Shown: positions 43,777 to 53,519, numbered from the stretch's first letter. The stretch is DNA of 64,000 bases from CAZPXZ01 sp965219495 (GCA_965219495.1 OZ244777.1:372001-436000), one strand, 5' to 3'. Made by a program: numbers and translations. Notes: generated from the letters alone by a model not told the origin.

Positions 43777-44540
43777 TCGTCGGGTTCCTGATGGCCGAGA
43801 TAGGCTTCAAGCACCGCCGGGTTGTTACGGATCTCGTCGAATTTTCCTTCGGCGAGCAGTCGCCCTTCCGACAGCACGACGATTCGGTCGCAGAGCTTGG
43901 AAATCAGTTCGATGTTGTGCTCGATGATGCAAATCGTATAGCCGCGTTCAGCGTTCAAACGCTGAATGCGCTCACCAAGGTCGACAAGGAGGGTGGGGTT
44001 GACTCCCGCGCCCGGTTCATCGAGCAGCACCAGCTTCGGATCCGCCATCATCGTGCGGCCCAATTCCAGAAGCTTTTTCTGGCCCCCGGATAACGTTTGC
44101 GCAAGGCTGTCGCGAAGGCCGTCCAGCCCGAGAAACCGGAGGGTATCTTGCGCGCGGGCACGGACTTCCCGCTCGACTTCTCCAACGCGGGCCGAATGCA
44201 ACCAGACGTTGCGCAGTTGTTCTCCGGGCTGGCGCGCCGGAACGGTCATCAAGTTTTCCAGTACGGTCAACCGCCCGAACTCTTGCGGGATCTGGAATGT
44301 ACGGACTATGCCCTTGTGGAAGAGGATGTGCGCCGGAGTACCGGTTATGTCTGTATCTTCGAACAAGACGCGGCCTTCGCTCGGCGGATATGCCCCTGCG
44401 ACGATGTTGAAGAGAGTTGTCTTTCCGGCACCGTTGGGACCGATCATCCCCGTTATGCGGCCTCGACCCAATCGTAGTGTGCAGCCAGCAAGCGCCCGAA
44501 CGCCGCCGAAAGACTTGGCAAGGTTTTCAATTCGCAACAT
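43773..44540 (-). CDS. livG: Branched-chain amino acid-type ABC ATPase LivG
   Basis: The 255-residue ATPase has Walker A GPNGAGKTTLFNIVAGAYPP, signature LSGGQKKLLELGRTMM, Walker B LVLLDEPGAGVNPTL and the switch IIEHNIELISKLCDRIVVL. The IEHN form is typical of LivG. The ATG at 44540 follows a GTG codon at 44543 that could also start translation. It is first in the livGFHM operon; no clear promoter was recognised in the 190 bp upstream. Confidence 0.94.
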   Translation of the reverse strand: MLRIENLAKSFGGVRALAGCTLRLGRGRITGMIGPNGAGKTTLFNIVAGAYPPSEGRVLFEDTDITGTPAHILFHKGIVRTFQIPQEFGRLTVLENLMTVPARQPGEQLRNVWLHSARVGEVEREVRARAQDTLRFLGLDGLRDSLAQTLSGGQKKLLELGRTMMADPKLVLLDEPGAGVNPTLLVDLGERIQRLNAERGYTICIIEHNIELISKLCDRIVVLSEGRLLAEGKFDEIRNNPAVLEAYLGHQEPDE

Positions 44541-44732
44541 CACGCAACCCTGTGTTCGAGAGGCAAGGGACTTTTAGCGGAATCGATTGCGGAGCAAAAC
44601 CTTTTCCGGGACTGTGAATCTCTGGACGCTCCAAGACTCAAGGAGAGGTGTTGCGTCAAAGGAGAAACCGCGATCAGTATGGGCACACTTCGCTTGGACG
44701 GCCGCTCGCAAGGAATGGAGGCAAGAGGAACC

Positions 44733-45167
44733 GTGCTGCACCTCTTAAAACTGTGTGTGGGAGTGAATTCGGTTGAAGACTTGCGCCAATGGCAGAATCG
44801 GCGGGCCGCCCAGCGAGAAGGGCAGGGTCGGGACCCGCGGCCACGACATTGGACGCGCAATATGCCGAGACGGCGCCTCGAGCTCTTGGACGGCGGTTCC
44901 ATCTACTGGGTCATTCGGCACAGAATCCTGGTTCGTCAGCGAATAACCGATATTGTGAGCGACTTCGACGAGCAGGGGCGCCGACGGGCCGTTCTCATCT
45001 TCGAACCAACCCTGATACGCACGGTTCCGAAGCCGAAGCGGCCGTTCCAGGGCTGGCGGTACTTCAGCGAAGAGGAATCGCCCGACGACCTTCCGGAAGT
45101 GGGCAGCGGGTTGAGTGACCTTCCGCAGGACATGCGCGACGCACTGGCGTCAATCGGGGTTCGCTGA
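44733..45167 (+). CDS. DUF1489 family protein
   Basis: The product is a 144-residue protein with the DUF1489 pattern: LHLLKLCVGVNSVEDLRQWQ at the start, LLDGGSIYWVIRHRILVRQR in the middle and RRAVLIFEPTLIRTVPKPKRPFQGWRYF (seen as PKPKRPFQGWRYF) near the end. The family is confined mainly to alphaproteobacteria and has no assigned function. GTG 44733 is preferred because AGAGGAA precedes it at good spacing and it gives the family N-terminus; ATG 44715 has AAGGA almost touching it. A methyltransferase gene follows. Confidence 0.8.
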   Translation: MLHLLKLCVGVNSVEDLRQWQNRRAAQREGQGRDPRPRHWTRNMPRRRLELLDGGSIYWVIRHRILVRQRITDIVSDFDEQGRRRAVLIFEPTLIRTVPKPKRPFQGWRYFSEEESPDDLPEVGSGLSDLPQDMRDALASIGVR

Positions 45168-45196
45168 AGACCGCCGGATTCGAAGGATCGTGCTGC

Positions 45197-46105
45197 ATGC
45201 AGAGAAGCGCGAAGGAGCAATTCATCGACCGGCGGGTCTGGAGTCAAAGGCGTCACCGGTCGGCCAAGACTCTCACGAAAACGCATCCCCTTCACGCGAC
45301 TTTCAGGGACAGTCTTGTGGCCCGACTTGGGGAAGTGAATCGCGGCTTCCCGAATGCGCTGGTGCTGGGTACCGGAAGGGGAACATTCGCGAAAGCACTG
45401 CGCGGTAACTTCGGGATCGATTTTCTGGTTCAGGTGGACGCCAGTACGAAAATGGCATCCGAGGCAGCCCGTGTCTCCGATGCCGTCACCGTGGTCGCGG
45501 ATGAAGAGGCGCTACCGTTTTCCGAGCAGTGCTTCAATCTGGCCGTGGGAGGTCTGACCCTTCACTGGGCGAACGATCTCGTGGGCGCCTTGGTGCAGTT
45601 GCGGCGGTGCCTGGTTCCGGACGGGCTCTTCATGGGTGCGGTCTTTGGTGGGGAAACATTGTGGGAGTTGCGGAGCTGCCTGGCAGCTGCCGAGATCGAA
45701 GTAGCGGGCGGGTTGAGTCCGCGCGTGGCACCCATGGGAGAAATCCGCGATCTTGGCGGGGCGCTTCAGCGGGCGGGATTTGCGTTGCCGGTTGCCGACG
45801 TTGACCGAATGCGGATCGAGTATCCGGACCCGGTGAGCCTGATGCATGATTTGCGGGGCCTGGGGGAAACCAATGCGATGTGCGACCGGGGAGGGGGCCT
45901 CACGCGCAAAATGCTTGCCAGGCTGGTCGAGATTTATGGCGCGGAACATGCGGGGGAAGGCGGCGGCGTGCTCGCTACCTTCGAAATCATCTATTTGACG
46001 GGATGGGCGCCGCACAGGAGCCAACCGCAACCGTTGAGACCGGGTTCGGCCGTGTCAAGCTTGGCGGAAGCGCTCGGTACGCGCGAAATCCCGCTCGGCG
46101 ATTGA
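45197..46105 (+). CDS. SAM-dependent methyltransferase-fold protein, BioC/NDUFAF5-like
   Basis: The 302-residue protein has a class I methyltransferase fold: VLGTGRGTFAKAL (motif I), VVADEEALPFSEQCFNLAVG, LTLHWANDLVGALVQLRRCL and FMGAVFGGETLWELR. The match is closest to the NDUFAF5/BioC-like group; NDUFAF5 hydroxylates an arginine in a complex I subunit, and bacterial members are often wrongly called BioC. No biotin genes are nearby. It lies 29 bp after the DUF1489 gene and 81 bp before hemH. Confidence 0.82.
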   Translation: MQRSAKEQFIDRRVWSQRRHRSAKTLTKTHPLHATFRDSLVARLGEVNRGFPNALVLGTGRGTFAKALRGNFGIDFLVQVDASTKMASEAARVSDAVTVVADEEALPFSEQCFNLAVGGLTLHWANDLVGALVQLRRCLVPDGLFMGAVFGGETLWELRSCLAAAEIEVAGGLSPRVAPMGEIRDLGGALQRAGFALPVADVDRMRIEYPDPVSLMHDLRGLGETNAMCDRGGGLTRKMLARLVEIYGAEHAGEGGGVLATFEIIYLTGWAPHRSQPQPLRPGSAVSSLAEALGTREIPLGD

Positions 46106-46186
46106 AATCTGCTGAAGGCGTCGGGTTTCCCTTGGGGTTCGGTTGTGCGGGGAACGAAACATGAAGACGTATCATGAACACGTAAC

Positions 46187-47272
46187 ATGACGACGTATGG
46201 AGTGTCTGACATGATTGCGAGAAGCCAATTTCGCCCCCTTCCCGATGCGCCGGCCGGACATCCGCCCGTTCCGCCGTCCCGGACCGGCTTGCTTCTGCTC
46301 AATCTCGGCACTCCAGACGCCACCGACTACTGGTCGATGCGCCGATACCTGCGGGAGTTCCTGTGGGACCGGAGGGTCATCGAGCCGCCGCCGCCCCGTT
46401 GGGTTTGGTGGCTGCTTCTTCAATGCATCATTCTTGTGCTTCGCCCATTCCGGTCCGGGAAGGCGTATCGGCATATCTGGAATATGGAAAGAGACGAATC
46501 TCCCTTGCTGACGATTACACGCGAGCAAACAGCGGGGCTTGTCGCGGAACTTGAGAAGAGGGGCGGGTCCGGGATCCTTGTGGAATTCGCCATGCGGTAC
46601 GGCAAACCGTCGATAGAATCGCAAATTCGAAATCTGCGTGTGCAAGGTTGCGACAGGCTGTTGTGCTTTGCGCTTTATCCACAATTTTCGGCTCCGACCA
46701 CCGCGACCGCCTACGATCAGGTATTTCGGGCGCTGATGCGCCTCCGATGGCAGCCGGCAGTTCGAACCGTGCCGGCCTATTTTGAGTATTCGGAATATAT
46801 CAACGCACTGGTTGGCTCGATACGGGCGCATTTCTCCGAACGAGGTGGTCCGCCGGAAGTGTTGGTCGCTTCATACCACGGCTTGCCGAAGCGATACCTG
46901 GAGGCGGGGGACCCCTATCACTGCCACTGCATGAAAACCTCCCGTCTAGTGGGAGAACGATTGCAGGATCGGGCGCCTCGGATTGAAACTACATTTCAGT
47001 CCCGGTTCGGGAGGGAGGAGTGGTTGCAGCCTTACACGGTGGAGCGAATTGCAGGCTTGGCGCGGGAGGGGGTTCGGGATGTGGCAGTTCTTGCGCCGGG
47101 CTTCTCTGCGGATTGCCTCGAAACCTTGGAGGAAATCGAGAGCGAGATTCGGGACGCATTCCTCAAATCCGGAGGAAAGAAATTTACCTATATCCCTTGC
47201 CTGAATGCAGAACCTGCGCACATCCGGATGCTCGCGGGCATAGTCGAACGGGAGCTGGCGGGATGGCTGTAG
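46187..47272 (+). CDS. hemH: Ferrochelatase
   Basis: HemH inserts ferrous iron into protoporphyrin IX, the last step of haem synthesis. The 361-residue protein shows GLLLLNLGTPDA near residue 35, EFAMRYGKPSIESQI, the catalytic histidine in LVASYHGLPKRYLE and the glutamate-containing VLAPGFSADCLETLEEI. The first 30 residues before the family core are Pro-rich. The ATG at 46187 could be replaced by ATG 46211. A weak stem GCACC/GGTGC followed by TTGTT at about 47279-47300 may be its terminator. hemB lies convergently 480 bp away. Confidence 0.95.
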   Translation: MTTYGVSDMIARSQFRPLPDAPAGHPPVPPSRTGLLLLNLGTPDATDYWSMRRYLREFLWDRRVIEPPPPRWVWWLLLQCIILVLRPFRSGKAYRHIWNMERDESPLLTITREQTAGLVAELEKRGGSGILVEFAMRYGKPSIESQIRNLRVQGCDRLLCFALYPQFSAPTTATAYDQVFRALMRLRWQPAVRTVPAYFEYSEYINALVGSIRAHFSERGGPPEVLVASYHGLPKRYLEAGDPYHCHCMKTSRLVGERLQDRAPRIETTFQSRFGREEWLQPYTVERIAGLAREGVRDVAVLAPGFSADCLETLEEIESEIRDAFLKSGGKKFTYIPCLNAEPAHIRMLAGIVERELAGWL

Positions 47273-47755
47273 GCCTGGGCACCGCTGCAAGGTGCTTGTT
47301 CCGAAAGAGGATCCGCCAGTGCGTGCGTGCGACCGGTGCAGGAACTCACTCCTGTTCCTCGAGCAAGCCGGAATTGAATTTCGATCCCTGTCGGAATTTC
47401 CGCCGGCGCCAGGAAACCGAAGCGAACGCAACGCCGCAGTCTTTGCTGCTGCAGCAGGCCGGTGGCATCAATTGAGGATGATGTGCGGAGTTCAGCATCG
47501 CGACGACCGGCAGGGCTGGCGTTGCAGAAGACTCCCTCATCATTCCAAGTCAGACTCCAACGGTACTGTTGGACGTTGCAGCGCGTCGGCGAACAGCGAG
47601 TTTACGGTGCTCCAACGCCGGTCTCCGCTCGTCTTGAGCCAATCGGACTCGGGACCTTCTTTCGGTCAACCACGCGTGCAGTTGTCCGGACTAGATCGAT
47701 AGCGGGTTTGGGCTCTCGCCCAACACATACACATCATCCTCAAACATGATTTCCT
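47273..47755. other. Gap between convergent hemH and hemB
   Basis: These 483 bases hold a weak terminator-like stem just after hemH and nothing else I could assign. A plus-strand frame (47292-47702) is open but has no family motif and no ribosome-binding site. Confidence 0.45.
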
Positions 47756-48766
47756 TCAATTCCGGTTCTTGTGCAGTTCCCGTGCGGCCTGCACCGCGAA
47801 ATAGCTCAAGACACCGTCGCACCCCGCTCTCCTGAAAGCGATCAGGCTCTCCATCATGGCGGCCTGCCCGTCAATCCAACCCGCTCGACCGGCCGCGCTA
47901 ATCATGGAGTACTCGCCAGAAACCTGATAGGCGAAGGTCGGATAGCCAAACGCGTCCTTCACCTGCCGGCAAACATCCAGGTAGAATCCGCCGGGCTTCA
48001 CCATCACCATGTCGGCTCCCTCAGAGATATCCAGGGCGACCTCGCGAAGCGCTTCCTCCGCATTCGCCTCGTCCATTTGGTAAGTCCGCTTGTCGCCCTT
48101 CAGATGGGCGCCGCTGCCGGCGGCATCGCGGAACGGACCATAGAGGGTGGAAGCGTACTTGGCCGAATAGGAAAGGATTAGCGTGTCGGGGTAGCCCGCG
48201 TTTTCTAGGGCGGAACGGATGGCGCCAATGCGCCCATCCATCATGTCGGATGGGCCGATGATGTCCGTTCCGGCTTCCGCCTGGCAAAGTGCCTGGCGAA
48301 CCAACGCTTCCACGGACTCGTCGTTCAATACAACTCCGTCGCGAACCAGGCCATCGTGACCGGTGAGATTGTAGGGGTCGAGCGCGACATCTTGCATGAT
48401 TCCGATTTCCGGAATCTCGGACTTGATCCTCCGGGTCGCCCGGCAGACCAGGTTTTCTGGGTTCCACGCTTCCCTGCAGTCCAGCGTTCTGAGACTTTCC
48501 TCCACATTGGGAAACAGCGCCACGGCGGGAATTCCAAGTCCTGTCGCCTCGGCAATGCGTGGAAGTGCCACGTCGATGCTCATCCGCTCCACTCCCGGCA
48601 TGGACTCGACCGGTTCAATCCGATTCTCGCCATCGACCAGGAAAATCGGCCAGATAAAATTTCCCGGGGCCAATGCGGATTCCCGCACCAGCGCGCGTAT
48701 CCAGGGTGCGCTGCGAAGTCGACGGGTACGGGTAGCGGGGTACGATGCGTGTGTTCGGGGCGCCAT
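47756..48766 (-). CDS. hemB: Delta-aminolevulinic acid dehydratase (porphobilinogen synthase), Mg-type
   Basis: HemB condenses two 5-aminolevulinate molecules to porphobilinogen. The 336-residue protein has the two Schiff-base lysines in SYSAKYASTLYGPFRDAAGS (20 residues) and MVMVKPGGFYLDV. The metal loop reads DVALDPYNLTGHDG and lacks the three cysteines of Zn enzymes, so it belongs to the Mg-dependent type known from Pseudomonas and Rhodobacter. ATG 48766 is chosen over GTG 48784 because homology begins after MAPRT. It is 21 bp downstream of the GlxA-like regulator gene, on the same strand. Confidence 0.93.
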   Translation of the reverse strand: MAPRTHASYPATRTRRLRSAPWIRALVRESALAPGNFIWPIFLVDGENRIEPVESMPGVERMSIDVALPRIAEATGLGIPAVALFPNVEESLRTLDCREAWNPENLVCRATRRIKSEIPEIGIMQDVALDPYNLTGHDGLVRDGVVLNDESVEALVRQALCQAEAGTDIIGPSDMMDGRIGAIRSALENAGYPDTLILSYSAKYASTLYGPFRDAAGSGAHLKGDKRTYQMDEANAEEALREVALDISEGADMVMVKPGGFYLDVCRQVKDAFGYPTFAYQVSGEYSMISAAGRAGWIDGQAAMMESLIAFRRAGCDGVLSYFAVQAARELHKNRN

Positions 48767-48787
48767 CAGACAATGCAACTCCACGGA

Positions 48788-49831
48788 TCAATGGCTTTCG
48801 GCAGTCTCCACACGGTGTTTCCCGGCGAAAGCGGCCTCCGGAGCGCCGCGGTCGCGGTACGGCGTTCGTTGGAAGTGTCTCCGGTAACACTTCGAAAAAT
48901 GCGAGGGCGATTCAAATCCGCATGAAAGGGCTACGTTCGTGACCGACATTTCGGTTTGCAACAACAAGCTGCGGGCTCGCTTCAATCTCAATTCCATATA
49001 GTAGCGTTTTGGCGACTGATTAAGGTAGCGGCGAAAGAGTCGCTCAAGCTGTCGGGTGGAAATTCCAGCCTGCGCAGCGAGTTCCCAGGGTCGGATCGGT
49101 TCTTCAAGATTGGACTCCATGACGCGGATGATCGACACGAGTCGCGGATGCCGCACGCCAAATCGTCCGGGAATGGAAAGCCTTTGTTCCTCCTGCGGGC
49201 CGCGCGCGGCGTACAGGATTTGCTCGGCCACATGACCCGATAATTCCGGGCCATGATCATCGGCAATGATTCGGAGCATCATGTCGGATGCGGCCGTGCC
49301 GCCAGCGCAGGTATAGCGGTTACCGTCAATCTCATAGACATGACTGCTGAACTGCAAATCGGGAAACTCTTCCCTGACCGCCGGCAGACTTTCCCAGTGA
49401 ATCGTGCATCGGCGGCCATCAAGAAGTCGAGCGTGAGCAAGAATGTAGGAGCCCGTACAAAAGGCGCCGATTGCGACACCGTGCCGGTCATGCTTGCGAA
49501 GCCAGCTGACCAGCGGGCGGGTGGACGCCAGCTTGACGTCGATTCCACTACAGACGAGCAACAGGACGCGGTTTGGAAGATCCACGAGACCCGCGTCAAC
49601 GGCGATCTCCACGCCGTTCGAACAGCGCACGGATGCGCCTGTTTCAGAGTGCAGACTCCATTCATAGAGATTTTTCCGGGACAGGCGATTCGCAATTCGC
49701 AGTGGCTCGAGTGCGGATGAGAAGGCGATCATCGAAAGACTCGGCGCAAGGTAAAATGCAACTCTGCGCGGGACCGAGGCAACTTGCGAGGAGTGCGGTT
49801 CGAACTGCTTGGTCGAGAAATTTGTGCCCAT
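48788..49831 (-). CDS. GlxA/CdhR-type transcriptional regulator with AraC domain
   Basis: The 347-residue protein has an N-terminal DJ-1/PfpI-like domain (about residues 20-190) with IGAFCTGSYILAHARLLDG, which includes a cysteine in the nucleophile-elbow position, followed by a C-terminal AraC DNA-binding domain with ELAAQAGISTRQLERLFRR and ALSCGFESPSHFSKCYRRHF (20 residues). Relatives such as GbdR and CdhR control quaternary amine, carnitine or arginine use. No matching catabolic operon is adjacent. ATG 49831 is preferred, with AGGAG 11 bases upstream. Confidence 0.88.
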   Translation of the reverse strand: MGTNFSTKQFEPHSSQVASVPRRVAFYLAPSLSMIAFSSALEPLRIANRLSRKNLYEWSLHSETGASVRCSNGVEIAVDAGLVDLPNRVLLLVCSGIDVKLASTRPLVSWLRKHDRHGVAIGAFCTGSYILAHARLLDGRRCTIHWESLPAVREEFPDLQFSSHVYEIDGNRYTCAGGTAASDMMLRIIADDHGPELSGHVAEQILYAARGPQEEQRLSIPGRFGVRHPRLVSIIRVMESNLEEPIRPWELAAQAGISTRQLERLFRRYLNQSPKRYYMELRLKRARSLLLQTEMSVTNVALSCGFESPSHFSKCYRRHFQRTPYRDRGAPEAAFAGKHRVETAESH

Positions 49832-50138
49832 CGAGCGATTTGCTCCTGCGTTCCCGCCCGCGTTGCGAATCACCGTGGAAAATCTACGGGCTTGCGGAAT
49901 TGGCTGAATACCTGCCGTGGAACGAAAATCTAGGGAGCGCCGCCCCCGAATTCAATCGTTTGAGTCCACCCGGGATTGCGGTGATTTCCGCTCCGGTGAA
50001 TTTCGAGATTTGGCGAGCGGGAAATCGAAGAACTGGTGACTCGGCAGTCCGAGCCGCGAAGTCTGCTGCGCCTGTGGCTGGAAGCAATGCGCACAGTTCG
50101 CTATATGCTTGCCACATCCGCAAGATGGAGTACGCAAG
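49832..50138. other. Divergent intergenic region glxA-like/aroG
   Basis: A 307-base region between divergently transcribed genes. It must hold both promoters, but I could not pick a convincing -35/-10 pair. No additional gene is supportable. Confidence 0.4.
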
Positions 50139-51515
50139 ATGGACCTGAATTGGTCGCGGGATAGTTGGCGCGTCAAACCTGCGAAGCAGTTGCCGGAATA
50201 CCCGGATTCCAAAGCGCTGGAAGTTGTCGAAGAGCGTCTTCGCAGATTTCCTCCCCTCATATTCGCGGGCGAAGCGCTGAAGCTGAAAGAACGTCTGGCC
50301 GAGGTCGCCAGCGGGGACGCCTTCATGCTTCAGGGCGGGGATTGTGCGGAGAGCTTCTCGGAGTTTTCCGCCAACAACATACGCGATACGTTTCGCGTGC
50401 TGCTGCAGATGGCGGTGGTGCTGACGTTTGGCGCCAAGAAACCGGTCATCAAGGTAGGGCGCATGGCGGGCCAGTTCGCGAAGCCCCGCTCATCGCCCAC
50501 CGAGGTCCGCGACGGGGTGGAACTCCCGTCGTATCGGGGCGACAGCGTCAACTCGATCGAATTCAACGAGTCCGCACGGATGCTGCGGCCGGAACGAATG
50601 CTGGATGCTTACCTTCAGTCTGCCGCGACATTGAATTTGCTCCGGGCCTTCGCCACCGGCGGATTGGCCGATCTTCGGAATGTCACCCGCTGGAATCTGG
50701 GATTCGCCAGAGCGGCGAACGAATCATCCCGTTATGAGTCTATTGCGCAGCGGATATCGGATTCGCTGGAATTCATGCGGGCATGCAATGTCAGCCCGGA
50801 AAATGCGCGGGCGCTGCGGCACGTCGAATTCTACACTTCCCACGAGGCGCTCTTGCTGCAATTCGAAGAACCGCTCGTTCGGCGCGATGCCTTAAGCGGG
50901 GGAACCGTCGCGGGATCCGGGCACATGATCTGGATCGGAGACCGAACGCGGCAACCGGATGGCGCACATGTGGAATTCTGTCGGGGCGTTTTGAACCCGC
51001 TCGGCATCAAGTGTGGTCCGTCCTTGCAGTCGGATGAGCTATTGCAGCTCATTGATATCCTGAATCCCGAGAATCAACCCGGCCGGCTCACTCTGATCGC
51101 GCGGTATGGCGCGGGTAACGTGACGAAATTCCTTGGGCCGCTGGTGCGTGCGGTGGAGAAGGAAGGCCGCTCCGTTGTTTGGTGCTGCGATCCCATGCAT
51201 GGGAACACGATCAAGTCCTCGAACGGATACAAGACACGACCGTTCAGTCAGATCCTCGCGGAAGTTCACCAGTTCTTCGGGGTCCACAGGAGCGAGGGTA
51301 CCTATGCAGGCGGCGTGCATTTTGAAATGACCGGGCAGGACGTGACCGAGTGCATTGGGGGCGATCAGGATCTCACGGAAGAGGATCTTTCGGACCGGTA
51401 CCATACCGCGTGCGACCCGCGTCTGAATCAGTCCCAGGCGCTTGAACTCGCGTTCTTGATCGCGGAAGAATTGGAATCCACCCAGCCCGCCGATATCGGC
51501 AGGCCCGCAGTGTGA
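50139..51515 (+). CDS. aroG: Class II (plant-type) 3-deoxy-7-phosphoheptulonate synthase
   Basis: The enzyme condenses phosphoenolpyruvate and erythrose 4-phosphate in the first step of the shikimate pathway. The 458-residue chain is clearly class II: it starts with WSRDSWRVKPAKQLPEYPD and has MLQGGDCAESF, KVGRMAGQFAKPRSSPTE, FYTSHEALLLQFEEPL, WCCDPMHGNTI and GGVHFEMTGQDVTEC. Class II enzymes are often regulated in complexes with chorismate mutase. ATG 50139 follows GGAG. serB starts 18 bp downstream and may be co-transcribed. Confidence 0.96.
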   Translation: MDLNWSRDSWRVKPAKQLPEYPDSKALEVVEERLRRFPPLIFAGEALKLKERLAEVASGDAFMLQGGDCAESFSEFSANNIRDTFRVLLQMAVVLTFGAKKPVIKVGRMAGQFAKPRSSPTEVRDGVELPSYRGDSVNSIEFNESARMLRPERMLDAYLQSAATLNLLRAFATGGLADLRNVTRWNLGFARAANESSRYESIAQRISDSLEFMRACNVSPENARALRHVEFYTSHEALLLQFEEPLVRRDALSGGTVAGSGHMIWIGDRTRQPDGAHVEFCRGVLNPLGIKCGPSLQSDELLQLIDILNPENQPGRLTLIARYGAGNVTKFLGPLVRAVEKEGRSVVWCCDPMHGNTIKSSNGYKTRPFSQILAEVHQFFGVHRSEGTYAGGVHFEMTGQDVTECIGGDQDLTEEDLSDRYHTACDPRLNQSQALELAFLIAEELESTQPADIGRPAV

Positions 51516-51533
51516 CCGCACGAGGGCGCCGGT

Positions 51534-52448
51534 ATGCCGGAAGCCTGCGAACGGGAAGTTCTCGTACTCACATCCGCCGACGCCATTTCGCCTGAAGCAG
51601 AACGCGTCCTGCGAAGTACGGAGCAGGGATCAAACGTATCGTTGGGTGCGATGCGCCGGCTGGGAAAGTCGGGGGCGGAGTTCGAGCTGCGTGCGCGGTC
51701 TCCGAATGCTCTTGCCGACGTGCGGCTTGCAATGTCCCGATTGGCGGTGGACGCCAACATCATCGCGCGGCGGAGGCGCGAGAAGCGTCTCATGCTCGCC
51801 GATATGGATTCCACGATCATTCCCGTCGAATGCATCGACGAAGTTGCGCGACGCGCAGGTGTCGGCGACGAGGTCGCCGCCATTACCGCACGAGCCATGC
51901 GGGGGGAGATGCCCTTCCCGGAGTCCGTCAAGGAACGGTTGGCGCTCTGCCGCGGGCTGCCAGTGGGAGAACTCGAAGCCATCTGGAACGAGCGGATCCG
52001 GCTCAATCCCGGGGCGGCCACGCTAGTCCGGACCATGCGTGAAAGAGGCGCAAAATGTGCACTGGTTTCAGGAGGCTATACCTATTTTGCGGAGCGCGTC
52101 GCCGAACAAGCCGGGTTCTCGGAATTCCGGGCAAACACCCTTGAGATCAAGGATGGCGTACTGAGCGGTGGCCTCGTTCCGCCGATACTGGACCGGAGCG
52201 ACAAGCTTGGAATTCTGAAGGAACTATGCCGGTCGCTCGGAATCGCCAAAGAAGAGACGCTGGCGATCGGGGACGGTGCCAATGACGCGGACATGGTGCG
52301 TGCGGCAGGGCTCGGGGTCGCGTGGCGAGGGAAACCGTTGTTGCGCGCTGCCGCCACCGCATGGCTGGATTTTTCGAATCTGGACGCGGCACTGTACCTG
52401 CAGGGAATATCTGAGGAGTGTTTCGTGAAACCCGGGTCGCAGCAATAG
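51534..52448 (+). CDS. serB: Phosphoserine phosphatase SerB
   Basis: SerB removes phosphate from O-phosphoserine in the last step of serine synthesis. The 304-residue protein has a less conserved N-terminal ACT-like region (about residues 1-80) and the HAD domain with nucleophile motif LADMDSTIIPVECIDE, the motif II serine in LVSGGYTYFAERVA and the motif III/IV region AIGDGANDADMVRAAGLGVA. Order and length are normal. It follows aroG on the same strand. Confidence 0.95.
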   Translation: MPEACEREVLVLTSADAISPEAERVLRSTEQGSNVSLGAMRRLGKSGAEFELRARSPNALADVRLAMSRLAVDANIIARRRREKRLMLADMDSTIIPVECIDEVARRAGVGDEVAAITARAMRGEMPFPESVKERLALCRGLPVGELEAIWNERIRLNPGAATLVRTMRERGAKCALVSGGYTYFAERVAEQAGFSEFRANTLEIKDGVLSGGLVPPILDRSDKLGILKELCRSLGIAKEETLAIGDGANDADMVRAAGLGVAWRGKPLLRAAATAWLDFSNLDAALYLQGISEECFVKPGSQQ

Positions 52449-52541
52449 GCATTCGAAAGGGCGGCTGTCGGAATTCAGCCATATTCTGTAACGAAATTCA
52501 CCCGGCAAATCGAAGCAGTCGACCGGATTGGAGAAAGCGAC

Positions 52542-53519
52542 ATGCATATACTTCGCAGGCCCGCGTGGGCGATCCCGGAGAGCCAGGTCACTCCGGAGCA
52601 TTTCTTCCTGAACCGTCGCCGGTTCATCGCGGGCTCCGCCGCCCTTGGCGGTGTGGCGGCGCTAGGCATTGCGGGCGCCAGAGTGGCGGCAGCAGCAATT
52701 CCGGGGGACGCTTACACGCCCAAGCCTCCGATCAATCCGGCGTATATGGACGCGGGCCGGCCCCTCACCGACGAGGAGGTGGCGTCCACATACAACAATT
52801 TCTACGAGTTTGGCTCGCACAAACGGATTTATGAGGATGCGCAGAGGCTTGAAACCGAGGGATGGACCGTCGAGATCGACGGACTCGTCGAAAGCCCGAT
52901 GAAACTTTCGATGGATGATATCCTCAAGCAGGTTTCCGTCGAGGAGCGCATCTATCGCCATCGTTGCGTTGAAGCGTGGTCCATCGTTGTTCCCTGGATC
53001 GGATTCCCGCTCCGGGACCTTGTCGAAATGTCAAAGCCCTTGTCGGGCGCGCGGTATGTCCGCTTCGAGACATTCTTGAATCGCGATGTCGCCCCCGGGC
53101 AAAAGCAGGTTTGGTATCCTTGGCCGTATGTCGAGGGTGTTACCATCGAAGAGGCGGCGAACGAGTTGGCCTTCATGGTAACCGGTGCCTATGGAAAGGT
53201 GCTGGCCAAGCAATTCGGCGCGCCGATGCGACTGCATCTTCCGTGGAAATACGGCTTCAAGTCGATCAAGTCCATCGTGCGTGTCAGTTTTGTGGAGGAG
53301 CAGCCCGTCAGCTTCTGGGAAGATCTGGCGTACAAGGAATACGGATTCTGGGCGAATGTGAACCCGAGAGTGGATCACCCTCGATGGAGTCAGGCAAGCG
53401 AAAAGGTCATGGGCAGCGGAGAGCGAATTCCCACACAGATTTTCAATGGGTATGGCGAGCAAGTTGCTCACCTGTACACTGGTATGGAAGATCAGTTGAA
53501 GGATCGTCTCTGGCGTTAA
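52542..53519 (+). CDS. msrP: Protein-methionine-sulfoxide reductase catalytic subunit MsrP
   Basis: MsrP (YedY) is a periplasmic molybdoenzyme that repairs oxidised methionine in proteins. The 325-residue protein carries a twin-arginine signal NRRRFIAGSAALGGVAALG (about residues 23-41), so it is a client of the TatABC encoded at 14.8-16.3 kb. The molybdenum ligand cysteine lies in YRHRCVEAWSIVVPWIGFPL. GGAGAAAG precedes the ATG. The haem membrane partner MsrQ, usually encoded directly after msrP, is not here; the following 279 bases carry no gene. Confidence 0.94.
   Translation: MHILRRPAWAIPESQVTPEHFFLNRRRFIAGSAALGGVAALGIAGARVAAAAIPGDAYTPKPPINPAYMDAGRPLTDEEVASTYNNFYEFGSHKRIYEDAQRLETEGWTVEIDGLVESPMKLSMDDILKQVSVEERIYRHRCVEAWSIVVPWIGFPLRDLVEMSKPLSGARYVRFETFLNRDVAPGQKQVWYPWPYVEGVTIEEAANELAFMVTGAYGKVLAKQFGAPMRLHLPWKYGFKSIKSIVRVSFVEEQPVSFWEDLAYKEYGFWANVNPRVDHPRWSQASEKVMGSGERIPTQIFNGYGEQVAHLYTGMEDQLKDRLWR

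Noticed and set aside
47292..47702. 136-codon plus-strand frame between hemH and hemB
   Set aside because: No ribosome-binding site, no recognisable family and biased composition; treated as spacer.
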